In this document: one piece after another, positions 18,071-25,828 of the stretch | How the letters are laid out: each line of letters starts with the position of its first letter | How positions within the stretch are numbered: the stretch's first letter is position 1 | From: Azohydromonas australica DSM 1124 | Lineage (GTDB): Bacteria; Pseudomonadota; Gammaproteobacteria; Burkholderiales; Burkholderiaceae_C | Length of the DNA: 64,000 bases | NCBI RefSeq assembly: GCF_000430725.1 | Contig: NZ_KE387208.1 | Location: 1,640-65,639, forward strand | Reading direction: 5' to 3' | Program-made: the position numbers and the translations under genes | The notes under the pieces: model-generated | Told to the model about the DNA's origin: nothing | The model's input: the letters and a program-made list of their open reading frames with translations, nothing else | Database searches by the model: none

Positions 18071-18967
18071 GTGACCGACGAGCAGTTTTTGCATTCCCTG
18101 TACAGCGGCCTGCTGGGCCGTGAACCTGACGCTGCGGGCCTGCAGCACCACCTGTACGCGCTGTCAGCCCAGCAGGCCGACCCTTCTCGCTACCGGCGCA
18201 TGGTGGAGGCCTTTATCGGCAGCAGCGAGTTCCGCCTGGCCGCCGAGCGGCGCTGGGCACCCGCGGGCAGCAACGCCTACCTGCCAGACTTTGCCGGCGT
18301 GACCTTCAGCCACGTGGTGCCCATGGGCAACTTCTGCCATGCTGCCATGGCACTCAAACGCGCCGGGCTGCGGCGATGGGCTGGGCCGTTCGACTGGATC
18401 TTCTCCTGCTTCGGCATGGTGGCGCATTGCATCGAAGACGACTTCGCCACGTTCCTGGATCCAAGCCAGTACCGCAGCGTGCCGGTGGCCGAGCGCCAGA
18501 CGCCCGAGGCGAACCTGTGCGAGCACCTGTTCTATCGAGAGCGCTTCGGCGTGCCCTTTGTCTTCAATCACCACGACCCGGCTGCCTCGGCCAAGGACGC
18601 AGCGTACTTCCAGCGCGGCGCAGCGCGGCTGCGCCAGGTGTTCAAGAGCCCGGCGTGGAAATTGTTCGTCGTGGTGTCGCCCCGGCCCGTGAAGCTGGAG
18701 TCGATGCAGCCGCTGCTGGCCGCGCTGGGCAAGGTCAGCTCGCATTTCGTGGTGGTAGCGTTGCAGTTCAACACCGTTCCGGACCGGCCGCAGCCCTTGG
18801 CCAATGGGCTGCGCACGCAGCGGCTGCGGCACGACCTGCTCAAGGTCGAGCTGGACGTGGCCTCGCCGTCCAACGGCGTGGAGTTCGCCGACGCGCATGA
18901 CAACCGGATGCTGGACCGTTTTCTGCGCACCTTCCGTGTCCATTCCATGGCGCTGGAGGCGATGTGA
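18071..18967 (+). CDS. DUF4214-like plus DUF1796-like (putative papain-like cysteine peptidase) protein
   Basis: It is 298 residues long. The first 60 residues (FLHSLYSGLLGREPDAAGL, then FIGSSEF) match the DUF4214 pattern often found in secreted or S-layer-associated proteins and beside glycosyltransferases. The remaining part has VVPMGNFCHAAMALKRAG followed by AGPFDWIFS, the pattern of DUF1796, annotated as putative papain-like cysteine peptidase, where the Cys of NFCH would be the candidate nucleophile. No signal peptide is present. The start is a GTG with AGGAG about 7 bases before it. It overlaps the next gene by 4 bases (GTGA), so the two are coupled. The role in the glycan cluster is unknown. 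Confidence 0.7.
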   Translation: MTDEQFLHSLYSGLLGREPDAAGLQHHLYALSAQQADPSRYRRMVEAFIGSSEFRLAAERRWAPAGSNAYLPDFAGVTFSHVVPMGNFCHAAMALKRAGLRRWAGPFDWIFSCFGMVAHCIEDDFATFLDPSQYRSVPVAERQTPEANLCEHLFYRERFGVPFVFNHHDPAASAKDAAYFQRGAARLRQVFKSPAWKLFVVVSPRPVKLESMQPLLAALGKVSSHFVVVALQFNTVPDRPQPLANGLRTQRLRHDLLKVELDVASPSNGVEFADAHDNRMLDRFLRTFRVHSMALEAM

Positions 18968-20757
18968 CGGTACCGGCACGACATGCGGTAAGCCTGCCTC
19001 TGCTCGATGCCGTTCGCCTGCTGCGGCAGGATGTGCTGCTCAACTTCAAGATGAGCATGCCGGACATGGACGAGCCGCAGCGCTTCCTGCTGTGGTGGGT
19101 GCTGTCCGGCCATCGCGAGTACCCCGCGGCCAACACCTGGCTGCCCGACGAGGCGCAGCGCCGCTGGCTATTCGAGCTGCTGCCTGGCTGGCCGCAGCGT
19201 GGCGGGCTGGGCATGAACCGGCTGCTGCACTGTCTCTACACCCATCGTCCCGATCTGCGCCAGGCCTTCGACATCGCCTCGCCCGTGGAACTGTGGAACG
19301 CGGTGGCGTGGTTCTACGTCGTCGGCCTGCGCGAGCTGGGCCTGGTGCCGTTCCTGGACCACCGGACCCGTGCCGCGCTCAACGCACCCGCCTTCACTGA
19401 TGCCGGGCTGCAGCCAAGTTGGCTGATGATGCTGCTGTGGCAATTGCAGCCCTCGCTGCAGCAGGCCTTCGACATCGGCGCATCCCGGGGCCGTCTGGGG
19501 CTGATGCACTGGTTCGCCAAGCAGGGCGCCGAGCAGTTCAAGCTCAAGCCTTTGCTCGGTACAGCGTCCGCGCCCGCCGCTGCGGTGCCGGCTGCCGGCT
19601 TCGATGCCGCCGGTGCGCCCTTTGGCGTCAACCTCGTGGGCTTCGCCTTTGGCGAGCTGGGCATCGGCGAGGACCTGCGCATGGCTGCGCAGGCTTGCGA
19701 GGCGGCAAACATTCCGTTCAAGGTGCTCAACATCAACCCGGGGCAGCACCTGCGCCAGGCCGACCGCCTGGTGGCTGCGCACGTGGTGGAAGACGTTGCC
19801 GCGCTGCCCCATGCCATCAACGTCTTCTGCCTCACGGGTTTCGACACGCTGCGCGTGTATGCCGAGAAGGGGCCGGCGCTGTTCGAGGGGCGCCACAACA
19901 TCGGCTGGTGGCCCTGGGAACTGCCGGTGTGGCCGCGGCGCTGGTCGGCGGCCTTTTCGGTGGTGGATGAGGTCTGGGCCGCCGCGCGCTTCACGCAGGA
20001 CATGTTCAGCGCGGCCACCGACAAGCCCGTGACGTTGATGCCGCTGCCCGTGAGCGTGGCGCGCATGAAGAAGACTTCGCGCCGCGCGCTGGGCCTGCCG
20101 GCGCGGCGCTTCCTGTTCCTCTACGTTTTCGACTTCAACTCCTACCTCGCGCGCAAGAATCCGCTGGCCGTCATCGAAGCCTTCCAGCGCGCCTTCCCCG
20201 CCGGGGACGATTCGGTGGGCCTGGTGCTCAAGACCATGAACAGCCGCGGCAGCAACCCGGCCTGGGACGAGTTCACGCAGCGCTGCGCGGCCGACCCGCG
20301 CATCGTGCTGCTGCAACGCACGCTGGACCGCGAAGTGGTGCTGGGGCTGGTCAACGCCTGCGATGCCTACGTTTCGCTGCACCGCTCGGAAGGCTTCGGC
20401 CGCACCCTGGCCGAGGCGATGCTGTTCGGCAAGCCCGTGGTCGGTACTGGCTTCTCCGGCAACGCCGATTTTCTCACCCCGGATACGGGCTACCCGGTGA
20501 AGTGGAAGAAGCGAGCGGTGGCGGTGGGCGAGTACCCCTTCGTCGAGGAAGAAGATGGCGCCTGGTGGGCCGAGCCCGATGTGGCCCATGCCGCGCGCCA
20601 GATGCGCGCTGCACGCAAAGCTGCGGGCAGCGAGTGGGCGCTGCAGTTGCCGCAGCAGGTGCACGACACCTTCTCGCCGCGCGTGACGGGCGAGCGCATG
20701 GCGATGGTGCTCAGGGCGCGCTTCGAGGCGCTGGGCGAGTCCGAGGCCGTGGCCTGA
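18964..20757 (+). CDS. GT4 family glycosyltransferase with N-terminal helical domain
   Basis: It is 597 residues long. The N-terminal 200 residues are helical and Leu/Trp-rich, without a recognised domain. From about residue 218 (GVNLVGFAFGELGIGEDLRM) a GT-B GT4 fold follows. It has GWWPWELPVWP, a typical acceptor-side signature of mannosyl- and similar transferases, FDFNSYLARKNP, and the donor-site loop SLHRSEGFGRTLAEAMLFG with GTGFSGNADF. The start is GTG, overlapping the upstream TGA. The gene converges on the minus-strand glycosyltransferase operon with only 3 bases between the stops, so the two operons may share transcription termination. Confidence 0.85.
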   Translation: MTVPARHAVSLPLLDAVRLLRQDVLLNFKMSMPDMDEPQRFLLWWVLSGHREYPAANTWLPDEAQRRWLFELLPGWPQRGGLGMNRLLHCLYTHRPDLRQAFDIASPVELWNAVAWFYVVGLRELGLVPFLDHRTRAALNAPAFTDAGLQPSWLMMLLWQLQPSLQQAFDIGASRGRLGLMHWFAKQGAEQFKLKPLLGTASAPAAAVPAAGFDAAGAPFGVNLVGFAFGELGIGEDLRMAAQACEAANIPFKVLNINPGQHLRQADRLVAAHVVEDVAALPHAINVFCLTGFDTLRVYAEKGPALFEGRHNIGWWPWELPVWPRRWSAAFSVVDEVWAAARFTQDMFSAATDKPVTLMPLPVSVARMKKTSRRALGLPARRFLFLYVFDFNSYLARKNPLAVIEAFQRAFPAGDDSVGLVLKTMNSRGSNPAWDEFTQRCAADPRIVLLQRTLDREVVLGLVNACDAYVSLHRSEGFGRTLAEAMLFGKPVVGTGFSGNADFLTPDTGYPVKWKKRAVAVGEYPFVEEEDGAWWAEPDVAHAARQMRAARKAAGSEWALQLPQQVHDTFSPRVTGERMAMVLRARFEALGESEAVA

Positions 20758-20760
20758 CGC

Positions 20761-21411
20761 TCATACGAAAGAGGCCAGCAGCTTCGGGTCCGACACCCGG
20801 CCGTCGAAACCCCGCTCGGCGCGCTGGCGGAACAGCGCGCGGTCGCCGGCGTCCACGGGACGCCCGTCCTTGTCATGGTCCACCTCCACCAGCAGCGCAT
20901 GCGGGTGGTAGGCCAGCGCCTGCTGCTGCCGTGCCACGAGGGTCAGCTCGGTATCGCCGTAGTGGCGTGCGTAGCCGGGGTGGAAGAGAGGGCCGCCATA
21001 CACGCTGTGTAGCCATGAGCGCCGCGCCATGCCGAAGGCCGCAAGCTGTCCGAACCACTTGCCGTCGTTGAAGGCCAGCAGCCCGGCGTTCGGTTGAGCA
21101 GCCATCGCCTGCAGCGCGAAGCGCAGCCAGTAGCGCCCGGCGAAGGCGTCCTCGGCGCAGTAAATGAAGAACTCGCCGCGCGTGAGGGCGATGGCGGTGT
21201 TCCAGATCGCCATGGGGCCCGCCCCGAGATCGTCCTGCACCGCCAGCAGCCGCAGCGTTGCGCCGGCGCGGGAGACCATCAGCTGCGCCGCCCGTTGCGC
21301 GGCAGCGCGCCGCAGCCACGGCATGACGGCCAGCACGGGAGCGTCAAGCACCCCCTGCGGTGCCTGTGCGTGCAATGCGGACAGCGTCGTCCAGTGCACC
21401 GATCCGCTCAT
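20761..21411 (-). CDS. Small GT2-like glycosyltransferase
   Basis: It is 216 residues long from the ATG at 21411, which overlaps the preceding stop (ATGA); an ATG at 21423 is also possible. The pattern LAVQDDLGAGPMAIWNTAIA, then TRGEFFIYCAEDAF (near residue 90, in place of the usual DDD) and LLAFNDGKW, fits a reduced GT-A fold acting on a nucleotide sugar. HYGDTELTLVARQQ resembles the catalytic-base region of GT2 proteins. It is short for the family and the metal-binding site is not canonical, so activity is uncertain. It is the last gene of the minus-strand operon that starts with the GT60-like gene. Confidence 0.6.
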   Translation of the reverse strand: MSGSVHWTTLSALHAQAPQGVLDAPVLAVMPWLRRAAAQRAAQLMVSRAGATLRLLAVQDDLGAGPMAIWNTAIALTRGEFFIYCAEDAFAGRYWLRFALQAMAAQPNAGLLAFNDGKWFGQLAAFGMARRSWLHSVYGGPLFHPGYARHYGDTELTLVARQQQALAYHPHALLVEVDHDKDGRPVDAGDRALFRQRAERGFDGRVSDPKLLASFV

Positions 21412-22949
21412 CCCCGGCTCCATTGCAGCAGCTGGGCCGCGAGCTCGGCATGGTGGTCGAAGCGCCGCGCGCCCAGGTGGGCCACGCCGTGCCGCTCGCA
21501 CATCAGCGCCGTCGGGCTGCGCGGCGCGGCGACGATGGGCTTGCCCAGCAGGCGCAGCTCCACGGCCGTGAGGCCCATGGCATAGGGTGTAGTGTCGACG
21601 AAGGCGGCATCCAGCGACTGCAGCGTCTGCAGGTACTCGGCGTGGTGGGCCGGCGTGATGAATTCGGCCACGTCCAGCAGCTCGCCCAGGCGGCGCTGCG
21701 CGGCGCGGCGCGTGCCTTCGTGGCGCCAGCGCTGGTCCACCAGCAGCAGGCGGCGCGGCTTGAGCTGGCGCAGGGTCTGCGCCGTGGCCGGGCTGATCTT
21801 GGCCGGGTTGGACACCAGCGCCAGCACGCCCGGGGCAGGCCGCGGGGCTGCCGGCGGCGGACGCCGCGCCGCGCGCTCCAACTCCTGCGCGTAGGGCGGG
21901 GCGGTGTAGCTGACGTAACCCAGCCGCGCGCGCAGGATCGGCTCGGTGTAGAGCGCCGCGGCGGCCGGCGGCACCTGGCGCGCGTCGGCGATGAAGCCGT
22001 CGAAGCAGCGCAGCCCGGTGCTCAGCGACTGGCCGCCCACCCACTTGAGCTGGCGCCGTGCGGGGTGGCCAGCGACGGCGGCCAGGGCCTCCGGATCGGT
22101 CCAGCCGCCGAGGTCGATGAGCGCGTCCAGGTCGGCCGCGCACAGCAAGCGGTGCAGCGTGGCGGTGTTTAGCCCGCCACAGGACACCCAGCGGTGGGCG
22201 ATCCCCTGGAAGGCGGTGCGGGCCCAGTCAGCCTTGGCGCCGCGGTCGAAGAAGAGCAGGTCCGCGTCACGCGCCAGCACCGTGAGCGCACCGAGCGTGA
22301 AGAAGCCCACCGGCGAGGCGCAGAACTGTGCGGACAGCAGCCCGATGCGCGGACGCGCGGCAGCCGGGGTGCGCGGCCCGTGCGTCGGTGCCGCCGGTGC
22401 TCTCAACCGCTGCGCCAGCCCGGCGAAGCCGGCGGCGATGCCGGCCCGGCCGCGCGTGCCCTCGTAGAGGTCGGCCACCAGCGTGGCGAGCTCCGCCTGC
22501 AGCGCCAGCCGGGGCTCGCCCGTGGCGGCCATGCCCAGCGACATGGCCGCGGCGCGGACATCGCCGAAGGCGTTGAGCTGCAGATCGGCCAGCTGCTGCA
22601 GGGCCGCGGCGCGGCGCGGTTGCGGCATCGCAGCGTCGTCGAGGGCGGCCTGCAGTTGCGCGGCCGCGTCGTCCGGGCGCTGCAGCCGGGTGCAGGCCTG
22701 GGCCAGCACCAGCCGTGAGCGCCAGCCTGCGCCTCGTTGCGCGGCCGCGGCGGCGTGGAGCGCGGCCTGCGCCGCGTCGCCGCCGGCCAGGCAGGCCAGC
22801 GCCAGCTCCAGCCCGATGCCGGAGTCCTCCGGCGCGAGCAGCCGGGCCTGCTCGAAAGCTTGGCGCGCGGCCTGCGCGTCGCCCGCGTCGCGCGCCTGCC
22901 GTCCCTGCTCCAGGCAGGCGCACAGCAGGTCTTGCAGTTCTGCGTTCAA
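21408..22949 (-). CDS. SPINDLY/OGT-like TPR glycosyltransferase
   Basis: It is 513 residues long. The N-terminal 190 residues are TPR-like helical repeats (QARDAGDAQAARQAFEQARL and following). The C-terminal part resembles the SPINDLY / O-GlcNAc-transferase GT41 fold: RPRIGLLSAQFCASPVGFFT, LDALIDLGGWTD where OGT homologues have a D-L-x-G strand, LKWVGGQSLSTGL, and a donor region TPYAMGLTAVELRLLGKPIV. Some consensus positions differ, for example the His of the usual D-L-x-G-H-T is absent. In eukaryotes and some bacteria these enzymes modify Ser/Thr of cytoplasmic proteins. Start and stop both overlap neighbouring genes by 4 bases, a tight operon. Confidence 0.75.
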   Translation of the reverse strand: MNAELQDLLCACLEQGRQARDAGDAQAARQAFEQARLLAPEDSGIGLELALACLAGGDAAQAALHAAAAAQRGAGWRSRLVLAQACTRLQRPDDAAAQLQAALDDAAMPQPRRAAALQQLADLQLNAFGDVRAAAMSLGMAATGEPRLALQAELATLVADLYEGTRGRAGIAAGFAGLAQRLRAPAAPTHGPRTPAAARPRIGLLSAQFCASPVGFFTLGALTVLARDADLLFFDRGAKADWARTAFQGIAHRWVSCGGLNTATLHRLLCAADLDALIDLGGWTDPEALAAVAGHPARRQLKWVGGQSLSTGLRCFDGFIADARQVPPAAAALYTEPILRARLGYVSYTAPPYAQELERAARRPPPAAPRPAPGVLALVSNPAKISPATAQTLRQLKPRRLLLVDQRWRHEGTRRAAQRRLGELLDVAEFITPAHHAEYLQTLQSLDAAFVDTTPYAMGLTAVELRLLGKPIVAAPRSPTALMCERHGVAHLGARRFDHHAELAAQLLQWSRG

Positions 22950-24031
22950 CGAAACTCGAATTCAGTGGCGCTCACGAGCGTGAGGAAACGCTTGCACCAT
23001 TCGGGGCCGGCCGCCTGCATGAGGTAGAGGTTGCGGTAGTTGAGCCAGCATGCATACAGCCAGCGCGAGCGCGTGCGGTGCGCCACGTCCTTCATTTCGC
23101 GCAGGCGCTGCAAGTGCGAGTTCAGGCGCGCCTCGGCCGCGGGCAGCGCGATCTTGTGCACTTTCAGGTCCTGGCCGGCGCTGCGCAGGAACAGCGGCAG
23201 CAGCCGCTCGACGACGAAGGGCCAGTAGCACGAGCCCGCGTGCTGGTTCCTCGGGTCGCTGAGCCGGGAGTCGAGCACGCGCAGCACTGGCGCGGGCAGC
23301 TTGGCGCGGGCACGGTCCACCACGCCGCGCACCCAGGGCAGGTAGACCGACCAGAACGTGGGACTTCCGACGAAGTAGTTGCACGCCGAGAAGGCCTGGG
23401 AGGACTGCACGGCGCCGAGCTCGCGCACGTCGAGTCCGGCCGCCTTGAACACCGCCGTGCACAGCTCGGTGAAGGCCGGATGCGCGGTGATGCCCTGCTG
23501 CCAGCCGTTGACGTACAGCGCCTCGTGCTCGGGGAAGGGGTTGCAGTAGTACAGGTCGTGGCCGGGGTGCTGCTCGATGGCCTGGCGCAGCGCCTCCCCC
23601 GTCAGGCCGGCCTTGGTGCCGAAGCGCCACGACAGCGCGCCCCACAGCGGCGCCACGCGCAGGCCCTCGTCCGCGCTCAGCCGCTCGAAAACGGCGAACT
23701 CGCGCAGCGGGTCGTCGTGGCCGGCGTTGTCCAGCGGAATGAATGCCGGATCCAGGCTAGCGCGCTGCTCCGGCAGGAAGTGAATTTGGTAGATCGGCAA
23801 GGCGTCTTCGGGGCGCGCCTGCACCGCTGCTGCCGGCTCCGCCGCGCTCGTCCTGCGGCGTGTGGACGCCTTCTTGCGCGGGGCCTTTTCGGCGACGGCC
23901 GCGGCTGCCGGCACTTCGGGCTGGGCAACCTGGGGCTTGGCCGAGGCCGACTTGCGTTGACGGGTGCGGCGTGCCGGTGTGGCGGCAGGCTCTTCGGCGG
24001 TGGCCGTGGCGGTGGAAACGTCAGTGGTCAT
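22946..24031 (-). CDS. Unknown protein with histone-like basic N-terminus, glycosylation operon
   Basis: It is 361 residues long. Residues 1-75 are low-complexity, rich in Ala, Lys, Arg, Thr and Pro, like the basic tails of bacterial histone-like proteins. The remaining 285 residues form a globular domain with IYQIHFLPEQRASLDPAFIP, LSWRFGTKAGLTGEALRQAI and HDLYYCNPFPEHEALYVNG, and no transmembrane segment. I recall similar domains in polysaccharide and glycosyltransferase clusters but cannot assign a function. Overlap with the SPINDLY-like gene (4 bases) and 27-base spacing from the GT60-like gene show that it belongs to the same operon. The basic tail could bind acidic glycan or the acidic repeat protein; this is speculation. 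Confidence 0.6.
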   Translation of the reverse strand: MTTDVSTATATAEEPAATPARRTRQRKSASAKPQVAQPEVPAAAAVAEKAPRKKASTRRRTSAAEPAAAVQARPEDALPIYQIHFLPEQRASLDPAFIPLDNAGHDDPLREFAVFERLSADEGLRVAPLWGALSWRFGTKAGLTGEALRQAIEQHPGHDLYYCNPFPEHEALYVNGWQQGITAHPAFTELCTAVFKAAGLDVRELGAVQSSQAFSACNYFVGSPTFWSVYLPWVRGVVDRARAKLPAPVLRVLDSRLSDPRNQHAGSCYWPFVVERLLPLFLRSAGQDLKVHKIALPAAEARLNSHLQRLREMKDVAHRTRSRWLYACWLNYRNLYLMQAAGPEWCKRFLTLVSATEFEFR

Positions 24032-24058
24032 GGTGATGCTCGGAACGCCGCGGCGTGC

Positions 24059-24979
24059 TCAGTTCACGGCCTTGCAGGTACGGTTGACGTAGTCGATGCC
24101 TGAGAACTCAGCGAACTCGGCTAGGCTGCGTGCGCTGCCCAGCCCGTAAGTGCCGAGGTCGGCGCCGTGGTAGAGCAGGGCGCGCATGCGCGCCTTGGAG
24201 TTGCGCTCCAGCTCCCACCAGCGCACGGGCCGGCTCTGGTCGTCTCCCTCGGCCCAGTGCACCGCGCGGCCGTTGCCGGCGTGGTAAAGGTGATAAATGG
24301 GCATGTCGGGCACGTGGTGGATATCCCAGCCCCGGGTCCAGGCCCGCACCGCCAGGTTCTGCTCCTCGCCGTGGAAGTAGACCCACGGGTCGTAAGGCAC
24401 CTCGGCGATGAATGCACTGCGCGTGAACAGGCAGCCCGCGCCGACGTGGAAGCCGGGGATCGCCTGCCTGGTGCGCACGGGCCGGCTCTGGAAGGGCAGG
24501 ACCGGCGACTCCTCGCCCAGCGTGGTGCCGGGGCGGGGTTCGAGCACGAGCGCATGGCCGGTGAACGGCTTGCGCACCGGCTGGCCGTCGATCATCTCGT
24601 AGGGCGAGGGGTAGGTGGAGATGATGGCGCGCGGGTTGCGGGCCGACAGCGCTTCGAGCTGCTCTACGAGCAGCCGGTCCCAGTGCCGGTCGAACAGCAT
24701 ATGCGAATCGATCTGCAAGAAGTACCGCTCCTCCTGGCAGTAGGAGGCCGCGATGGAGCGCGCCCAGCAAGGGCCGCGGCTGAAGCGGTGGTGCAGGTGC
24801 AGGTACCGCACGCTGCCGGCCTGTTTCACCAGCTCGACTGGCGGCTCGCAGGCTTCACTGGACTGGTCCACCACGCCGAAATGCAGTTTCGACGGCTGCG
24901 CCGCCTGGGCCAGCGCGTCGGCAACGGTGGGCCACAACGAAGGGTCCCGGTACGAAGCAACGCTGATGAAGATGCTCAT
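24059..24979 (-). CDS. GT60-like N-acetylglucosaminyltransferase
   Basis: It is 306 residues long. It resembles GT60, the family of the Skp1 hydroxyproline GlcNAc-transferase of Dictyostelium and bacterial relatives: SIFISVASYRDPSLWPTVAD at the N-terminus, FGVVDQSSEACEP, the DSHMLF metal-binding motif (near residue 92) followed by HWDRLL, GAGCLFTRSAFIAEVPYDP, then FHGEEQNLAVRAWTRGWD and a late IYHLYH. These are all landmarks of the family. The enzyme would transfer GlcNAc from UDP-GlcNAc in the cytoplasm; the acceptor is unknown. I start it at the ATG at 24979, because the frame upstream has no conserved sequence. It is first in the minus-strand operon; its promoter must lie in 24980-25256. 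Confidence 0.82.
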   Translation of the reverse strand: MSIFISVASYRDPSLWPTVADALAQAAQPSKLHFGVVDQSSEACEPPVELVKQAGSVRYLHLHHRFSRGPCWARSIAASYCQEERYFLQIDSHMLFDRHWDRLLVEQLEALSARNPRAIISTYPSPYEMIDGQPVRKPFTGHALVLEPRPGTTLGEESPVLPFQSRPVRTRQAIPGFHVGAGCLFTRSAFIAEVPYDPWVYFHGEEQNLAVRAWTRGWDIHHVPDMPIYHLYHAGNGRAVHWAEGDDQSRPVRWWELERNSKARMRALLYHGADLGTYGLGSARSLAEFAEFSGIDYVNRTCKAVN

Positions 24980-25256
24980 GGAATGTGGCACGGCACGACA
25001 GCCGCGTACGATCGAAACGCCACGATCCGCGTCACCAGCGGCAGGGCGTGCAACCGGCAACCCGATGGACGGCCGTCCGTCATGGCCCAGCGCCCGTGGA
25101 AGTCGATGCGTGGTCGTTCAAAGCCGGCGAGTCTAGTGGCCGACCTGGGCATCAAATCCAGTCGCCCATGCGTTAGCGGCACCTGATGTGCCAAATTGCC
25201 GCGATGTCCGTGCGGGGCACATCGCTGAGATGCGCCCCGCGGGCCGGGTCCCGGGC

Positions 25257-25826
25257 TCAGCGCTGCCCGCGCACCCTTTTGAGCTCGTCCACGATCAGGC
25301 AGATCGCGCCCAGCGTGATGGCGCTGTCGGCCAGGTTGAAGGCCGGGAAGTGGCGCCCGCCGAGGTGGAAGTCCAGCATGTCCACCACGTAGCCGTGCAT
25401 CAGCCGGTCGATGACGTTGCCCAGAGCGCCGCCCAAAATCATGCTGATGGCGAAGCAGAAGAGCCTCTGCGCCGGGTGCTTCTTGAGCATCCACACGATG
25501 AAGGCCGAGGCCGCCACGCCCAGCCCGGTGAAGAACCAGCGCTGCCAGCCCCCAGCACTCGCCAGGAACGAGAAGGCCGCGCCCGTGTTGTGCGCGCGCA
25601 CGAGGTTGAAGAAGCCCGTGATCTCGCGCCCCTCGCCGTACTGGAACCAGCCCAGGATCAGCGTCTTGCTGAACTGGTCCAGCACGATCACCAGCACCGC
25701 CAGCCCCAGCCACAGCAGCAGCGAGGGCACCCCGCCGGAGGAGGCGCCGGCACCGGCACCGACGCCCGCCGCCGCGGGCCGCTTGATGGTCTTGACCGGC
25801 TTCACGCTTGCCTTGCCGCCCGCCAT
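25257..25826 (-). CDS. lspA: Lipoprotein signal peptidase (signal peptidase II)
   Basis: It cleaves signal peptides of diacylglyceryl-prolipoproteins in the inner membrane. It is 189 residues long, with an N-terminal extension of about 30 Lys/Ala/Gly residues and four membrane segments. The catalytic aspartates are in [18 protein letters not shown] and [11 protein letters not shown], and the conserved [10 protein letters not shown] is present. Translation starts at the ATG at 25826, which leaves 2 bases after the ileS stop, the usual ileS-lspA arrangement. It is the last gene of the unit. Confidence 0.97.
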   Translation of the reverse strand: MAGGKASVKPVKTIKRPAAAGVGAGAGASSGGVPSLLLWLGLAVLVIVLDQFSKTLILGWFQYGEGREITGFFNLVRAHNTGAAFSFLASAGGWQRWFFTGLGVAASAFIVWMLKKHPAQRLFCFAISMILGGALGNVIDRLMHGYVVDMLDFHLGGRHFPAFNLADSAITLGAICLIVDELKRVRGQR

Positions 25827-25828
25827 GC

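Noticed and set aside
21412-22143. Long N-terminal extension of the GT2-like gene at 20761
   Set aside because: The extension runs in another frame of the SPINDLY-like gene and is Ala/Gly/Arg low-complexity; the ATGA overlap at 21408-21411 gives the better start.
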